From Lasiodiplodia sp. COLG20 (Eukaryota; Ascomycota; Dothideomycetes; Botryosphaeriales; Botryosphaeriaceae): a DNA stretch of 64,000 nt. Both the position numbers and the translations under genes were made by a program. The stretch is from contig VNWV01000002.1 in assembly GCA_009801085.1 (NCBI GenBank), forward strand, positions 2,294,001 to 2,358,000. Reading direction: 5' to 3'. Shown in pieces: positions 19,784 through 32,124 of this stretch (within the stretch, counting starts at the first letter, position 1; each line of letters begins with the position of its first letter). Below the pieces are notes generated by a model. It saw nothing but the letters and a program-made list of their open reading frames with translations, was not told where the DNA came from and did not search any database.

Positions 19784-21224
19784 TCTCGTTCTTTCCCCCC
19801 AGCATGCCTCGTAGCTTCCTTTCGGATTTTCTTTTACTCTCGGTATCCCCAAGACGTGTCATTTGCTTCGCTTCGAAGCCATGCTCGCGGGCCGCTGCGT
19901 GGTGTTGCATTTTCCTCTCTACTTGGACACAACATCGCCGGGTTGGGGCGCCCCTATTCCTCGCGTCACTTTCTGACTACTCCTGTTGTTAAACACTGTT
20001 CCCTGTTTCTTTCCCTCCATCAAAGCGTTGTTTGCATAGCAGTATATGATACCTTGTCCTTTTCTATTTTCTCTTCTTCCCACTCCTGCTTCGTAGAAGC
20101 TCTTGTTCATCTTACATCTTTTTTGCTTGATTTCTCGTTTCTGGCGGGCTTCTTTTCTTAAAAGCTTTTTTATTCCATACACTGGGTTATTGAGGCATCA
20201 TGCTTAATTGGGCAACGACGGGAATGATCAGAAGGAAGGGAGTCTTTGGTGCAAAGCTCTACTTGGTATCAAGGGAACAAGGGAAAAATATGGTGGTGCT
20301 GGTAACGATGGGTGGCGGCGGCAACGGTCTCATGTTTCTTTTCCTTCTTAAGCGCTACATGGGGGGTCCTATCGTGTATCATAAAGGTCAGGGCGGGAGG
20401 TTGGGTCTTTTCCTTTTTCTTCTCCTTAGTGCGGTAGAGAGATCCGAAGTTGTCATCAACTTTGCTTGCTTCATTGCGTGCCTGCATTATTCTCTAGTCT
20501 CTATCATAAAGGACGCCGAAAGGCTCGAATGAAAGGCATACAATATCCATTAGAGAACCTTTCTTCCCCATGCAGGTGGCTGCTTGATGCTCTTACCATA
20601 GTACATTTTAAGAGAGATGTGTTGTAAGAAAGTCGGATAGTCGAATCCCTCGTCCAGCTACCTTTGTTGCCAGATATGTCATGTAATACTGTCCTGGCGG
20701 ACGCCTCGAGTACTCCATCTTCAATGTTGCAATACCAAGCACACCGGAATTATTTCAACTACAACTCCACAGCTCGACTTCAATAGTAGAATGCCCAACA
20801 GAAAGAACACATGCAGACTGAACTCTTTATCACGCAACAACGTTCTCGGCCTAGCTTGGTTCCATTTTATCCTAACGTTGCCACATGTTGTGTCATCCTT
20901 ACCCAATACTCCAGCTATATGCTTCTTGCTGAACGATGAACTTAGAGGTATGGGAGCGGGGAAAGGGCAATATGACGGACGCAAGGCATTTCATTCAACC
21001 AAGAGACCGGCAAAAATGACATAAGGATCCATACATACACATGGGGCAGTCATGATGACATTGGTGCGCTGAGACTCATGATCGTATTATCACATCGAGC
21101 TTAATACACTCTTTTTTGTTTTTGACTTCCCACCGGCGCCAATGCTTCTATCTCAACGTGACTCCATCTTACAACAAACACGTCGCAAACGGCCCGGGCC
21201 CAGCTCATATCCACATTAGTCTCT
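19784..21224. other. Convergent 3' regions of BUD3 and CCT1
   Basis: T-rich plus strand just after the BUD3 stop and AT-rich DNA up to the CCT1 stop. No gene or RNA gene recognised. Confidence 0.5.
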
Positions 21225-23160
21225 TCAGTGACCGTGACCGTCATCCTCCTCAGCCCTCTGCTCGGGGTCGAGCTTGATGAGCGTGTCGATACGCATGATA
21301 GCGATGCAGGCCTCGACGGCCGACTTCAGCTGCTTGACCTTGCTCATGCTGGGCTCAAGCACACCCTGCTTGATTTGGTCGACGAGCTTGCCGCGGGTGA
21401 GGTCCAGACCGTAGTTCTTGTAGTCCTTCTTCTTGGCTGCGTCCTTCTCGGCCGCGGTCGAGGCGTTGGGGTCGTTGGTGGTGCGCTGTGCCACCGCGTG
21501 CCGGCTGCGCAGCTGGGCGACGAGCTCGCTGCTGTCCTTGGCCGCGTTGACGGCAAGAGTGGTGGGGATGACGAGGAGGGACTGAGCGAAGGAGCCGATG
21601 GCAAGTTGCTCGCGGGAGCCCTGATTTTACGTTAGTCTGGAAATAAGATATGACTGGGCGCACAATACGTACCACCGAGGTTGCCCACTCCTCCAAGTAA
21701 ATGTGTAATGCGGTCTCCACAGCACCACCACCGGGAACAATGCGGCCACTCTCAAGCGTACGCTTGACAGCCATGAGAGAGTCATGCAGCGAACGCTCCA
21801 TCTCGTCAAGAGAGAGATCGTTGGGACCACGGAGAATAATGGATGCCGAAGAGTGGACCTTGGTGCCCTTCACCAGAATGCACTCGTCATCGGAGATGCG
21901 CTCCTGAGAAACCTCCTCCGCATGGCCCAGCAGCGAAGGCTCGAACTTCTCGTCGCCGTTGAGATCCGACAGCGAGGAAACGAGCGTGGCACCGGTAGCC
22001 TTTGCTATTCTCCGCAGGTCCTCCTTCTTGCAGCGACGCACCGCCATAGCACCCTTCTCAACGAACGCCTTCAGGCACAGGTCGTCGATACCCTTGGTGG
22101 TCAGGACGACATTGGCACCGGACTTCAGGATGAGGTCGATGCGCTCGAGGACGATCTGCGACTCGCGTTCCCTAATCTTCTCCAGCTGCTGGGGGTCATC
22201 AATGGTAATGTGAACGCCCAGCTTCATGCGCTCCTTCTGCAGGTTGATATCCAAGCAGGCAATCTTCGCGTCGGTGATGTGCGTCTTCATGGCCTGGCTA
22301 GCGACGGTGCAGTTGAGAGCGTAGCCCTTGACGAACATGGACTCGGTTGCGCTCTTGCCGTGGGCCTTGAGGATGTTGACAGCCTTGACGGGGTACTTGG
22401 CCTCGCCCTTTTGGTTGGTGCTCTTCACAGCCTGCATGGCGTCGACGGCCATGTTGGCGAAGAAGTCGCCGTCAGCACCGATGATCTTGGAGGACATGGA
22501 GGTCCTCGCAATGTTGACCAGCGACTCCCTGCCCAAGTTCTCGACCTTGATAGCGATGTTCTCGTTCATGTACCTCACAGCCTCGCGCAGAGCCAACCTG
22601 TAGCCGGTGATGATGGTAGTGGGGTGTATCCGGTTCTTCATCAGCTCGTTTGCGCGGCGAAGAAGCTCGGCGGCAATCAGGACAACGGAGGTAGTACCGT
22701 CACCGACCTCCCTGTCCTGCTGCTGTGCCAGGTCGACGAGAATCTTGCCGGCGGGGTGCTGGATTTCGAGGAGCGAGAGAATGGTGGCGCCGTCGTTCGT
22801 AACGGTCACATCACCGATGTCGTCGACCATCATCTTGTCCAGGCCGGAGGGGCCAAACGAGGACTTGACGACGGTAGCGATTGCTTGAGTTGCGAGGACA
22901 TTTTGATCACGGATGTCCTGGCCACTAATTTTCTGACCACCGAGGACTGTAGCCGGAGGTTAGCTGGGGCCCAAAGAGAGTGGTTTCTGCGAAGACAGAG
23001 CTGGATGGAGGAATGGCGGGGAAAGGAAGCCGGTGGAAGAGGAGCAGGGACGGAGGTGCTGCGGGCCAGAGGGGTAGCGGGGTGGGAATGAAGGGACGAC
23101 AGGGGCGGTGGACGTACAAAGGGTGCCGGCGTTGCGCGGCTGCTCGAAGATACCGGCCAT
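21225..23160 (-). CDS. CCT1: T-complex protein 1 subunit alpha (CCT1)
   Basis: Exons (minus): 23160-23118, 22946-21673, 21620-21225; introns 171 and 53 bp; 570 aa. This is the alpha subunit of the TRiC/CCT ring chaperonin in the cytosol, which folds actin, tubulin and other proteins with ATP. Seen: [14 protein letters not shown] at the start, [20 protein letters not shown] with the group II chaperonin nucleotide site, GDGTTSVV (ATP-binding and catalytic Asp region), [16 protein letters not shown] typical of subunit alpha, and [11 protein letters not shown] near the end. The tail EDDGHGH is usual for fungal subunits. Length matches the family. Exon 1 is only 43 nt and is supported by the conserved [12 protein letters not shown] junction. 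Confidence 0.95.
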
Positions 23161-23591
23161 GGTGTCGTGGGACGCGTAGAAAGGGGGATGTGGAGAGCTC
23201 GACGCGCTGAGCTTCTGCCACAAAAACGGGCCAGGGCCGCCTTCCACCGGCGTCGCGATCCCCAGCGGCGTTTCGATGTTCCGGCGCTGCGCCTTGGCAC
23301 ACACCTGCTAGTCGCGGCCGCCGCAGCGCGGCGCTCAACTGCAGCAGAGCGGCTACGACTTTCGGCCGGCCTGTTTTCAACCCCACCAGTCAATTAGCTT
23401 GCCCGCGCATCCCATTGAGTCAACGCCGCGCGTATCACCGCCCTCGCTCCGCGCATTCTTTACTCCTCTCCCGCCCAAACGCCGCCGCCCCTCTCGCGCT
23501 CACTTCCGCCTGACTCGACGTCGCCCAGGCGTCCCCCACATCTCTTCGCCCGCATCGCTACAGAGCTCAATTTCGCCGCAAGTACCCCGCC
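23161..23591. promoter_or_regulatory. Shared CCT1/ProRS promoter
   Basis: 431 bp between divergent start codons. C/T-rich on the side nearest ProRS. No TATA box seen. A chaperonin and a tRNA synthetase gene sharing it would fit joint growth control, which is inference only. Confidence 0.5.
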
Positions 23592-25331
23592 ATGGCTTCC
23601 GAGGCGCCCGAGACTGCGGCTCTGCCCGAGCGCTCCAAGGACGCAAAGCCCAAGCCCAAGAAGGAGCCCAAGCAGAAGAAGGACAAGCCCGCGCAGAAGC
23701 CTGCCCAGAAGAAGAAGGTCGAGGGCGCTGCCCTCATTGGTATTGATGTGGCCAAAGAGGACGACCTGGGCGAATGGTACCAGCAGGTCTTGACGAAGGG
23801 CGGCATGCTGGCCTACTACGATGTCGCTGGCTGCTACATTCTCAAGCCTTCTTCCTTTGCCATCTGGGAGACCATCCAGGGCTGGTTCAACGAGCGCATC
23901 AAGAAGATGGGCGTCAAGAACTGCTACTTCCCCATTTTCATTTCTGCCGACAACCTGCAGCGCGAGAAGGAGCACGTTGAGGGTTTCGCTGCTGAGGTCG
24001 CCTGGGTCACCAAGGGGTGAGTAAAGTCAATGTGTTCAGAATGACTGTGAAGCTGAACCCTAGACAGTGGCAAGAGTGATTTGGAGAAGCCCGTCGCCGT
24101 TCGCCCCACCTCCGAGACTGCCATGTACCCCTACTTTGCCAACGAGATCCGCAGTCACCGTGACCTCCCTCTCAAGCTGAACCAGTGGAACAACGTTGTG
24201 CGCTGGGAGTTCAAGCACCCCATGCCTTTCATCCGTTCGCGTGAATTCCTGTGGCAGGAGGGTCACACCGCTCACTTGACCAAGGAGCAGGCCGGCGAGG
24301 AGGTTCGCCAGATCCTGGACTACTATGCTGGCGTCTACCAGGACCTGCTGGCATGCCCTGTTGTTCAGGGTGTCAAGACTGAGAACGAGAAGTTCCCTGG
24401 TGCTGAGTACACGACCACCATTGAGGGCTACATTCCGGCCACCGGCAGAGGTATCCAGGCTGCCACCTCCCACTGCCTGGGCCAGCACTTCTCCAAGATG
24501 TTCGACATCACTGTCGAGGATCCCTCCCCCGTGAAGGAGGGTGAGGGCAAGAAGCCTCCGATTCACGTGTGGCAGAACTCGTGGGGCCTGACCACGCGTT
24601 CCATCGGTGTCATGGTTCTGACTCACTCTGACAACAAGGGTCTTGTCATTCCTCCCCGTGTTGCCGACATCCAGGTCGTTCTCATCCCTGTCGGTATCAC
24701 CGCAAAGACCACTCCCGAGGACAGGGAGGCCCTGTACAAGGAGACCGAGGCCATTGCCGAGGTTCTTCGTGCCGTCAACATCCGTGTCGAGACCGACATG
24801 CGTGAGGGCTACTCTCCTGGCTGGAAGTTCAACGACTGGGAGCTCAAGGGCGTTCCGCTCCGCCTCGAGTTCGGCCCCAAGGATCGTGAAAAGCACTCGG
24901 TCACCTACTCGCGCCGTGACCGCGAGGGCAAGGGCCAGATCCTCATCTCGGAGCTCGATAACGCCATTCCTACCCTCCTCGAAACCATCCAGACCGACAT
25001 GTTCGAGAAGGCCAAGACCCAGTTCGACAACGCCCGCAAGAAGATCACCAGCTGGGACGACTTCGTCCCCACGCTCGACAACAAGGGTGTCTGCCTCATC
25101 CCCCACTGTCTCGGCGGCCCCTGCGAGGACGAGATCAAGGATCTCTCGGCGCGCAAGAACGAGAGTGAGGCCGAGGCCCAGGATGCCCGCGCTCCCTCGA
25201 TGGGCGCCAAGTCGCTCTGCATCCCTTACGAGCAGCCCACCGAGGGTCTCATCAAGGGCGAGACCAAGTGTCTCAACCCCAACTGCCAGGAGAAGGCTAA
25301 GGAGTGGGTCCTGTTCGGCCGCAGTTACTAA
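23592..25331 (+). CDS. Prolyl-tRNA synthetase, eukaryote/archaeal type
   Basis: Exons 23592-24016 and 24068-25331 (51-bp intron); 562 aa. It charges tRNA-Pro with proline in the cytosol. After a Lys-rich 40-residue start, the class II catalytic core follows: RPTSET at 154-159, FLWQEGHTAH around 202-211 (motif 2), TSHCLGQHFSKMF, and SWGLTTRSIGVMVLTHSDNK with motif 3. The anticodon-binding domain and the zinc-binding-like C-terminal domain end in EWVLFGRSY, the usual C-terminal Tyr of this class. Lys-rich N-terminus leads directly into the core: no YbaK/INS-like editing domain, which yeast ProRS has at its N-terminus, is present. Donor G|GTGAGT with acceptor ACAG gives KGGKSDLEKP at the junction. 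Confidence 0.95.
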
Positions 25332-25852
25332 GCGTTTGCGGAAGAATGATGAACGGCGCATCAGGCGGTGTGTGGAGTTGTTAGGGCGGTGCCACGGCAG
25401 ATGGGCATGGTGATGATATACATATCTCAAAGGGTGACATTGAATCCCCAGTTTTCTCTATCAGTGTTGGTGATGTCTTTCCGGCATGTGGTTTTTTCGG
25501 TTTGAGCGGCTTCCGGAGTAGAAAGGAAAAAGAGACAATAGTTCGGAAGAATCGTAGAAAAAACATTTCCAGATCAATCATCGTCATTGTGTAAAGTTTC
25601 TGACTTGTGTATCATTCTTGAAAATGGCTTGCAGTTTGGTGTTAAACTGGATGAACGGGCGACAGGTGATGCTCTCTCTGAAGGCCATGGAGTCTAAAGG
25701 CCTTTCAATTGAATGGGCGATGAGATGGCATTAAAGCATTAACAAGTTTATTTCTCAATTTCTTTTCTCTCTTTCAATACCTTCTAAAGACTTTGAAAAC
25801 AGCACTACCTTTCCTGTAGACAGAATTGGTAATGGTGAATGATTTTAAACCT
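25332..25852. other. Convergent 3' regions of ProRS and the SNG1-like gene
   Basis: AT-rich, with no gene or RNA gene recognised. Confidence 0.5.
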
Positions 25853-27492
25853 CTACGCCCAGTACAGCTGCAGGCCCTTCTTCGTTTTATACCGCATGAA
25901 ATAGCACATAAACGGAAACAGTACGGTATTGACTGCAGCCCAGGCCAACAAGACGCCGAAGTTGAGCCCGATGTTGGAATAGGTATCGAAAAGAATGGTG
26001 CGGGTTGCTTCGACAACTATAACGGAAATGAAGTAAGTCACTGCTAACCTATACTATTGCCCCTCAAGGAAGAAATGACAAGGACAGGAAATTTGAGCAG
26101 GGGAAACAAAGGGGCTTACCATGATGCAGTGGCCACGCGTAACCCCAACGGTAGAAGCCAGGTTCGGTGTCGATGTTGTAAAAGGCAGTGCTGACGTTGG
26201 TGATGACCCAGAAGATGAGCCACAGGCCCATCCACGGCTGGCCGATCAGCATGGCCACGTTCTCGCACGCCAGGCCCAGCGCCGCCATGCCGCAGAAATT
26301 GAGCATCCAATAGACCGGGAAAGTGCCTTTACCGTAGGCATCCGGGTTTCCGTGGCTGATGTCGGTCGACAGGACGTTGCTGGAGACGGGATTGCCGCCG
26401 CCGGAGAAGTTGATCTGGAAGGCGAGCGAGATCAGGCTGTAGGCCAGCGAGAGGAAGAAGTAGGCGGCGACGGTGGCGCACCAGCGCCAGAAGACCAGCT
26501 GCCAGAAGCGCAGCGGCGGGTGGCCCTCGGGCTTGAGGTACTTGAGGTGGATGGGCAGGTAGAAGCTGAAGGAGAAGAAGGAGATGATGATGAGGTAGAT
26601 GAGGGCGATGGTCACGGTCGGCTCGGCCACGTACGGGTAGAAGGGCCGCAGGTTGTAGCGCGAGAATCCGATGGCCGGCGAGAGGGCTTGCGGCGCGGCG
26701 CGGAGGTTGGCGAGCACGGCCGGATCGCTGGCGTTTTGGAGCGCGGCGCTGGCCCAGCGCCGGCTGGCGGTGGTGGTCGCCTGGATTATGAACTGATCTA
26801 ACAGGGGCTGGATGTAGTTGTGCCACGTCGTCTCGTCGCGAGCTTCGACGTAAGTAACCTGACATGCCCCTAAGGGGTCGTACGAAGAGTTGCCTGTTTG
26901 GACGGCGCTATAGAGCAGGGCGGTGGCATTTGGGTTTATGACAATGGAGGCCCAGGCTTCTTGCTTGTAGACTGCCAGCCGAACCTGGACTGGATCGTTT
27001 TCGAAGGCCTCCCCGGACATTATGCGGTAGCCTAGGGTTACTGACTGCTGCGACATCTGGGTTGCCAGCTCCGCGATGGCCGGCCCGACAATTGGAGCAT
27101 GGCCGGTGGCAGATGCGGAGTACGGGCCGGTGCCGTCCATGTCAACAACGTAGACAACAAGATTCTTGACGTTTGCAGGCAAGTGATGGAAAGTGGCCCA
27201 GTCTGAGTCCCACTGATTACTATTTTTAATGATGTGGCAGAAATTCACAGGACTCACAAATTGAAAGAACAGCGATAATAAAGGCCATCAGAACAATGGT
27301 TGTATAACCCCATTTCCGAAATGCTTCCAGTCGGACGTGCCTCAGACGATGATCCCAGAAGCCTACCGGTAAGGGAGGACCGCTTCTATCTCCCCCATCC
27401 TCTCTCCCGTCGGACTTATCTTGCTCCTGCTTCTTCGAATCGTCGGAAAACCGGCTTTCTTGAGGCGGTGGAGGGCGCTGTCTTGCAGACAT
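25853..27492 (-). CDS. SNG1-like DUF3533 membrane protein
   Basis: Exons (minus): 27492-27258, 27202-26120, 26016-25853; introns 55 and 103 bp; 493 aa. A polar N-terminus is followed by a first membrane span (TTIVLMAFIIAVLSI), a large extracytoplasmic domain (VKNLVVYVVDMDG, EAWASIVINPNATALL, several N-glycosylation sequons), then about five more spans in the C-terminal third ending FMRYKTKKGLQLYW. This layout is that of DUF3533, which includes yeast Sng1, tied to nitrosoguanidine resistance and lipid asymmetry. Acceptor choice for intron 1 matters: CTCAG at 27203 gives SIYWA at the junction, as in the family's SIYWG, while the upstream CAG breaks frame. The substrate is unknown and the subfamily differs among fungi. 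Confidence 0.8.
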
Positions 27493-30400
27493 TGGTGACT
27501 TGGGGAGGAATTGTGAGTATTTGGCGTGCAAGAGATATATCGGAGCGCGACGGATGCTGTTTGTAGTCTGAACGGCAAAAGCAGAATGACGTAATTGGCC
27601 AAGCAAAAGGGATGGAAATTGTCAATTGTGCTGATAGCTCCTCACGTAAACACATTGCCGTGTGGACGTTGGAAGACTATGTCATGATGGTTTTGCCGAA
27701 CTCGACCACAAATCTACCAGACCACTAGGATCGCAGCGGTCCATGCGTAGTTCGGAGTCTTGATGTCAGAGTCGCCAAGACCGGTTTAGTCCGCGTACAT
27801 GTTTTCTGCCATACTTCCCGCAGTCCCAACCCGATCGGAGTCTAGTGCCGATGCGACCATGAATTTTCATGTTAAGAAGCCACATATGTACTTAGCTTCA
27901 TTTCCCGATACTGCCTTAATCTGATCTTCGCCATCCTGGTTTTTCCCCTTTCGGAGCGTGCTCGAAATCCATCATCTCAATGAGAAAACCAACCGTAGAG
28001 TACAAGGGCCTTGTTTTGTTTCTCCTCTCTCAAGCATAATTTCAAGTTTCTCTATACTGTTATGGTTGAGAATTCATAACGGTTTCTGAAGAACTTTAGC
28101 TGCAAGAAAGCTTCTGCACTGTACCTTTTCACTTCTATCTGTATCGGGTAAGGGCTTCGTATTCTAGCCATTTAATAACCCAAGATGAACGCCTTGCGCC
28201 CAGTATTCTTACAGAGATTGTATCGAGTATGATGTATCACCAGTAAAAGTCTTAAGGCAGAATCTATTTGAAAGTCAATAGTTGGTATATGAGAAGAAAC
28301 ATCGTATCTGCTGCCTCTGACATTGAACTGGAAAGTTGGTACAGCTTCGAGCACCTGGCCAAGAAGAGGGGTGTTAGAGATGACCTGCGTCATAGAAGAC
28401 TAAGAAAAAGCGTTTCGGCTCGGGTTAGGTTTGAAGTGGGGCACCCAAGGCCGATTTTAAGGACAAATATTGAGTGCCACGTTGGCCATCCCGCAATCAT
28501 ATGCTGACGTAGCTATTGCCGCAACGAAGCAGACTGGAAAGTTCAGTTACATGATGCTCTAAGCTGCGCATAGCATAGTCTCCAATACCTTCACTTCGAT
28601 TCAGGCTGTTGATTTCAACCGAGTGATGCGTAGAGGTGGGCTAAAGGTAGTCAGTGGATTCTCTCATGTCTTTGTTTGAGGTAAGGGCTCAAGGTATGGA
28701 AATGTTTTAGAGGTCATTTGTTTGAAGGGAATGTCCCCAGGAGTTGGCCTGAAATGAAGGAGGGTGATGAGTACGATAGAATGAAAAAGACCAACAGCTC
28801 TCTTTACATTCGTTCCATGGATGTGAGACGACGGGAAGCCTTAAGTGCGGATATGGGACATACTACTCCAATAGACTCCTTAACCGAGAGGAATTGTAAC
28901 TTAGCGGGGGCGAGTGATTGAAACACGGAATGCATGCAGCTCTGGTGGCTATGCGGCGCAGCCTCGTCAACTTGGGCGTACAGCACCGACTTACACACAA
29001 CACCTAACCGGAATGACCGAGCATTCTTGGAAAGTAAAGGTGAAACCCGTAGAATCCTACTGTATTGGAAAATAGGCGGGCCATTACTTTGCTTCCTGGT
29101 TCAATGCGCAGCCACCTCGTGAGTTCCAGCTGACTAAGGACGCTGCAACTGCTTCGGCTAACACAAGCTCTTAATTGTCTAGGTGTGGCGTTGCAAGAAC
29201 CCTGCAGGGAGTCGAGGTTTAGATTAGTGCAGGCAAAATCTCTGCGACAGAAGGGACGGGGAGTCAATGGAGAACGTTCAAAGGTGTAACAAAACTGAGA
29301 CACCCGGAAATGATTGGCCACATTCTTCGCTTCTTTACTTCCAAGTCTTACGCAAATCATGGTGGAGCCGACTGGATCCATCGCCAAGTCTGACAGAGGT
29401 GGTAAGGATGAGTCTCATGACGGGAAATCGTTGCAATCCGCATGGTCGGGACCTGCATTCCTGGTTATTGCAATGGGTGGCAGTACCATATTCGGACAGC
29501 TTCGTGAGACTTTCTCATTGCTCTGCCTAATCCAATGTGTCAAAGCCGCCCTTGGCATTGTCGACTGGGGTATTAGCAAGTACGTGGTCACCTGGACGGG
29601 TCCAATATGTTGAGAAACAAAGTAGCTGGCAAGCTAGTAACCAGGCACACGGGGTTTACCATGACCTACCTTGAGCTACACTGTGGTGTGCAAAGGCAGC
29701 GCTGCCACTGAGTGCATTATGCACCGGCAGTGCGAAGATACATGCATACACGGCGTTGCCTGAATAGGTGAGAGTGTGGTAGGCCAGCTTGCTGGGGGTG
29801 AATGCATGTACAACAAGGAATAAGGGTCGATCGAGCGAAAAGAGAACTAGTGCATCGCGATCGGTGAGATCAATGGAATAGCGGCCCGCCACACTACGGG
29901 TTGTGGCGGCGTTTGGGGCCGCAAAAAGGACTTGGGTAAGCGTCCGTGGCGTTGGAAGGACTCGGGCCATGAATGATGCCTTGTAAGCGCCAGAGAAAAG
30001 TAAAAGAAACAAGAGTTATTGAAAAGATGGTCCAAGTGCGTATGGTGGTTTCGGCAGGCGGTATGAAACAGGAGGTGGACTACTGAGTTGGGGGTGGGAA
30101 GAAGCACTTCCAAAATGCAATGACTTCTTGAAAAGGAGGCTCAACCGTCCAATAAGAAGTCGAGGGGGCCGCCATGTAAATTGCCTCATTTGAACATGCC
30201 GTCGGACTGCGCCCGACGCCGAACAGCGTTTGGTTTGGATGTATCTTTGATGTTCGGTGAAGACGCTGTGGTCGGCTGACTGGATAGCACCACAGTGCTC
30301 TCATAAAGCTAGCCACCACGTATGCACAAACAATCTGAAGGATGCATGGTAGAGTAAAATGTTATGTGTCATCAAGCTGTAATTAGGGCGCACAAGTCCA

Positions 30401-32124
30401 TGCATGACAGAGGGGAGCACAACAGGGCGGAGATAAGGACAAAAGAGGAAGTCGAAGCTCGATCGTCGGGAAGAGGGGTTTAATCTGTATAGAGGCCACG
30501 TAAGAAATGTCTGTTAATATGTTTAGCTAGATGGGATACTATTAACGGCTGTGCCTGCCGACTTTGCAGATGAATACTGCTCTACGATGTGGCTGCAGGT
30601 ATGCCGCTTGGCATCCCAAAGGGCAATGACGTTAGCTGTGATGGGTGCAGATTTTCTGATCCAGCAGAGCCCCACCGCCACATTGGCGCAGAACGGGAAC
30701 CTCCGTCAGCCATAAGCAGGTACTGGCGCCGCTTGAAGCCGTTGTGCTGCCGGCTCACGTTTGTCGCGTGCATTGAGAAGTGCTACAGCAGGAGTGAAGC
30801 TGAAGTCAAAGCCCCTGGCAGAGGCCAGACGAGGAGAGATTCCCATCGACGCAGACAAGGCGCGAGCTGAGACTGAGCTGCAATTCGAGAAGCGGGCAAG
30901 ATATAAGACAGGCGCATAGACATCTGCTGGCTGACGGTTGCGGAGTGGGGAAACACGGAATGAGTGGTTTCGACAGCGGCGGCCACGAGACGCCTCGCCG
31001 ACAGGCGCATGCTGCAGGACCACAGAAGTGTCGTTTCGACCCTCCCGTAGAGGGCAGGGGCCAAGGGGATCAGAGACATTGTTGACAGCGTGCGTCCGGG
31101 TTTCCCGCCTGTGCTACGGTGGCTCACGCAGTCGCCGACGACCGGGGTCGAGGCATAGCTTAGCCCGATGCTTGGGCAGTGGACACCATGTAGAAGGATG
31201 CCGGCTGGGGCAACGGTTGTCTAACGTTATAGTGCAACAGCCGGGCGATGGATCAAGGATTGATTGTCGGGCGGGCCAGGCTCGATTTTGTGTTGGCGGG
31301 AGATGAGGCAGGCAAAGGCCCGATGTGGTGCAACAACGCCGGCGGCTGCAAGCTGTGCCTGACTTCAGCTCTCATCAGGGACGTGCGGCCACGCTGCTGA
31401 AGTCGCCGGATCCACGCTGAGGGCGGGCCATGATTTTCGCAGGGCGTGCAAAGGGACCCGGCGCGGCGGAGAGGAGGGCGGCAGCAAGGCTGGATCTGGC
31501 GCCAAGAGGCGGGCTGGTCGGCGGAGCCAAGCGACGTTAATATCCAGGGCGTTGGTGGCTCTGTATTTTTGCGCGGGTGGCGGCTGCGGGTGGAGGGGTC
31601 GGCGGGCGATTCTGTTTCATCAGCCCCGGCGCTTCCCACGCCATTGGCCCGACACCAGCTGGGCGGGAGATCCTCCATCATTTGGCGCGCAAGGGTTCCA
31701 CTACAAACAAAACGCCCAAAGCCTCCCCAGCTGCCTGCAATTTGCGTCTCCATGCTGGCTGTCTAGGCCTGCAGCTGCGCGCGCGATGAGGCCGGCGGCG
31801 CTCCCAGCGTGACCCCGGCGCCACCGAGCTGCCTCTTCCTAACACCTGCACCTAAACCACACCCTTTCCTCTCCGCCGCAACACTGTCCGCACTGCCGCC
31901 GACCCCACGCTCCTTATAACCGCCCACCTCTCGCCTTGACGGCTTTCTCCCTCGTCACTCCTTCTTCGCGAAGCAACGCTTCGACCACGTTCTTTTCATT
32001 CACCTTCTCCGGCAGTCGACCTGTCCGTTCCTTTCACCTGCTTTGTGCTGCTATTGTCAAGTCTCCAAGTCGTCCGTGCACATACTCCATTCGCAGCACA
32101 TATCCTCGACCATCCAGTTGCAAT
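27493..32124. other. 4.6-kb gene-poor stretch upstream of the AA9 gene
   Basis: Many short open frames and none with a recognised domain. The best is a minus-strand frame 30012-29656 (about 118 codons, no Met near its natural start), which could be an exon of an unrecognised gene but lacks a convincing partner exon. Close to 31913 there is a TATAA-like site ahead of the AA9 leader. No tRNA or rRNA was seen. Confidence 0.45.

Noticed and set aside
20200..20532. 110-codon plus frame in the BUD3/CCT1 3' region
   Set aside because: Low-complexity, no domain, and located in AT-rich 3' DNA.
21784..23091. 435-codon plus-strand frame over CCT1
   Set aside because: Antisense shadow of CCT1 exon 2; it also crosses the CCT1 intron.
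24060..25430. 456-codon minus-strand frame over ProRS
   Set aside because: Antisense shadow of a highly biased coding sequence; its Leu/Val/Gly-rich product has no recognised motif.
29656..30012. 118-codon minus frame as a gene
   Set aside because: No natural start, no domain, and no convincing exon to join; kept only as a note.
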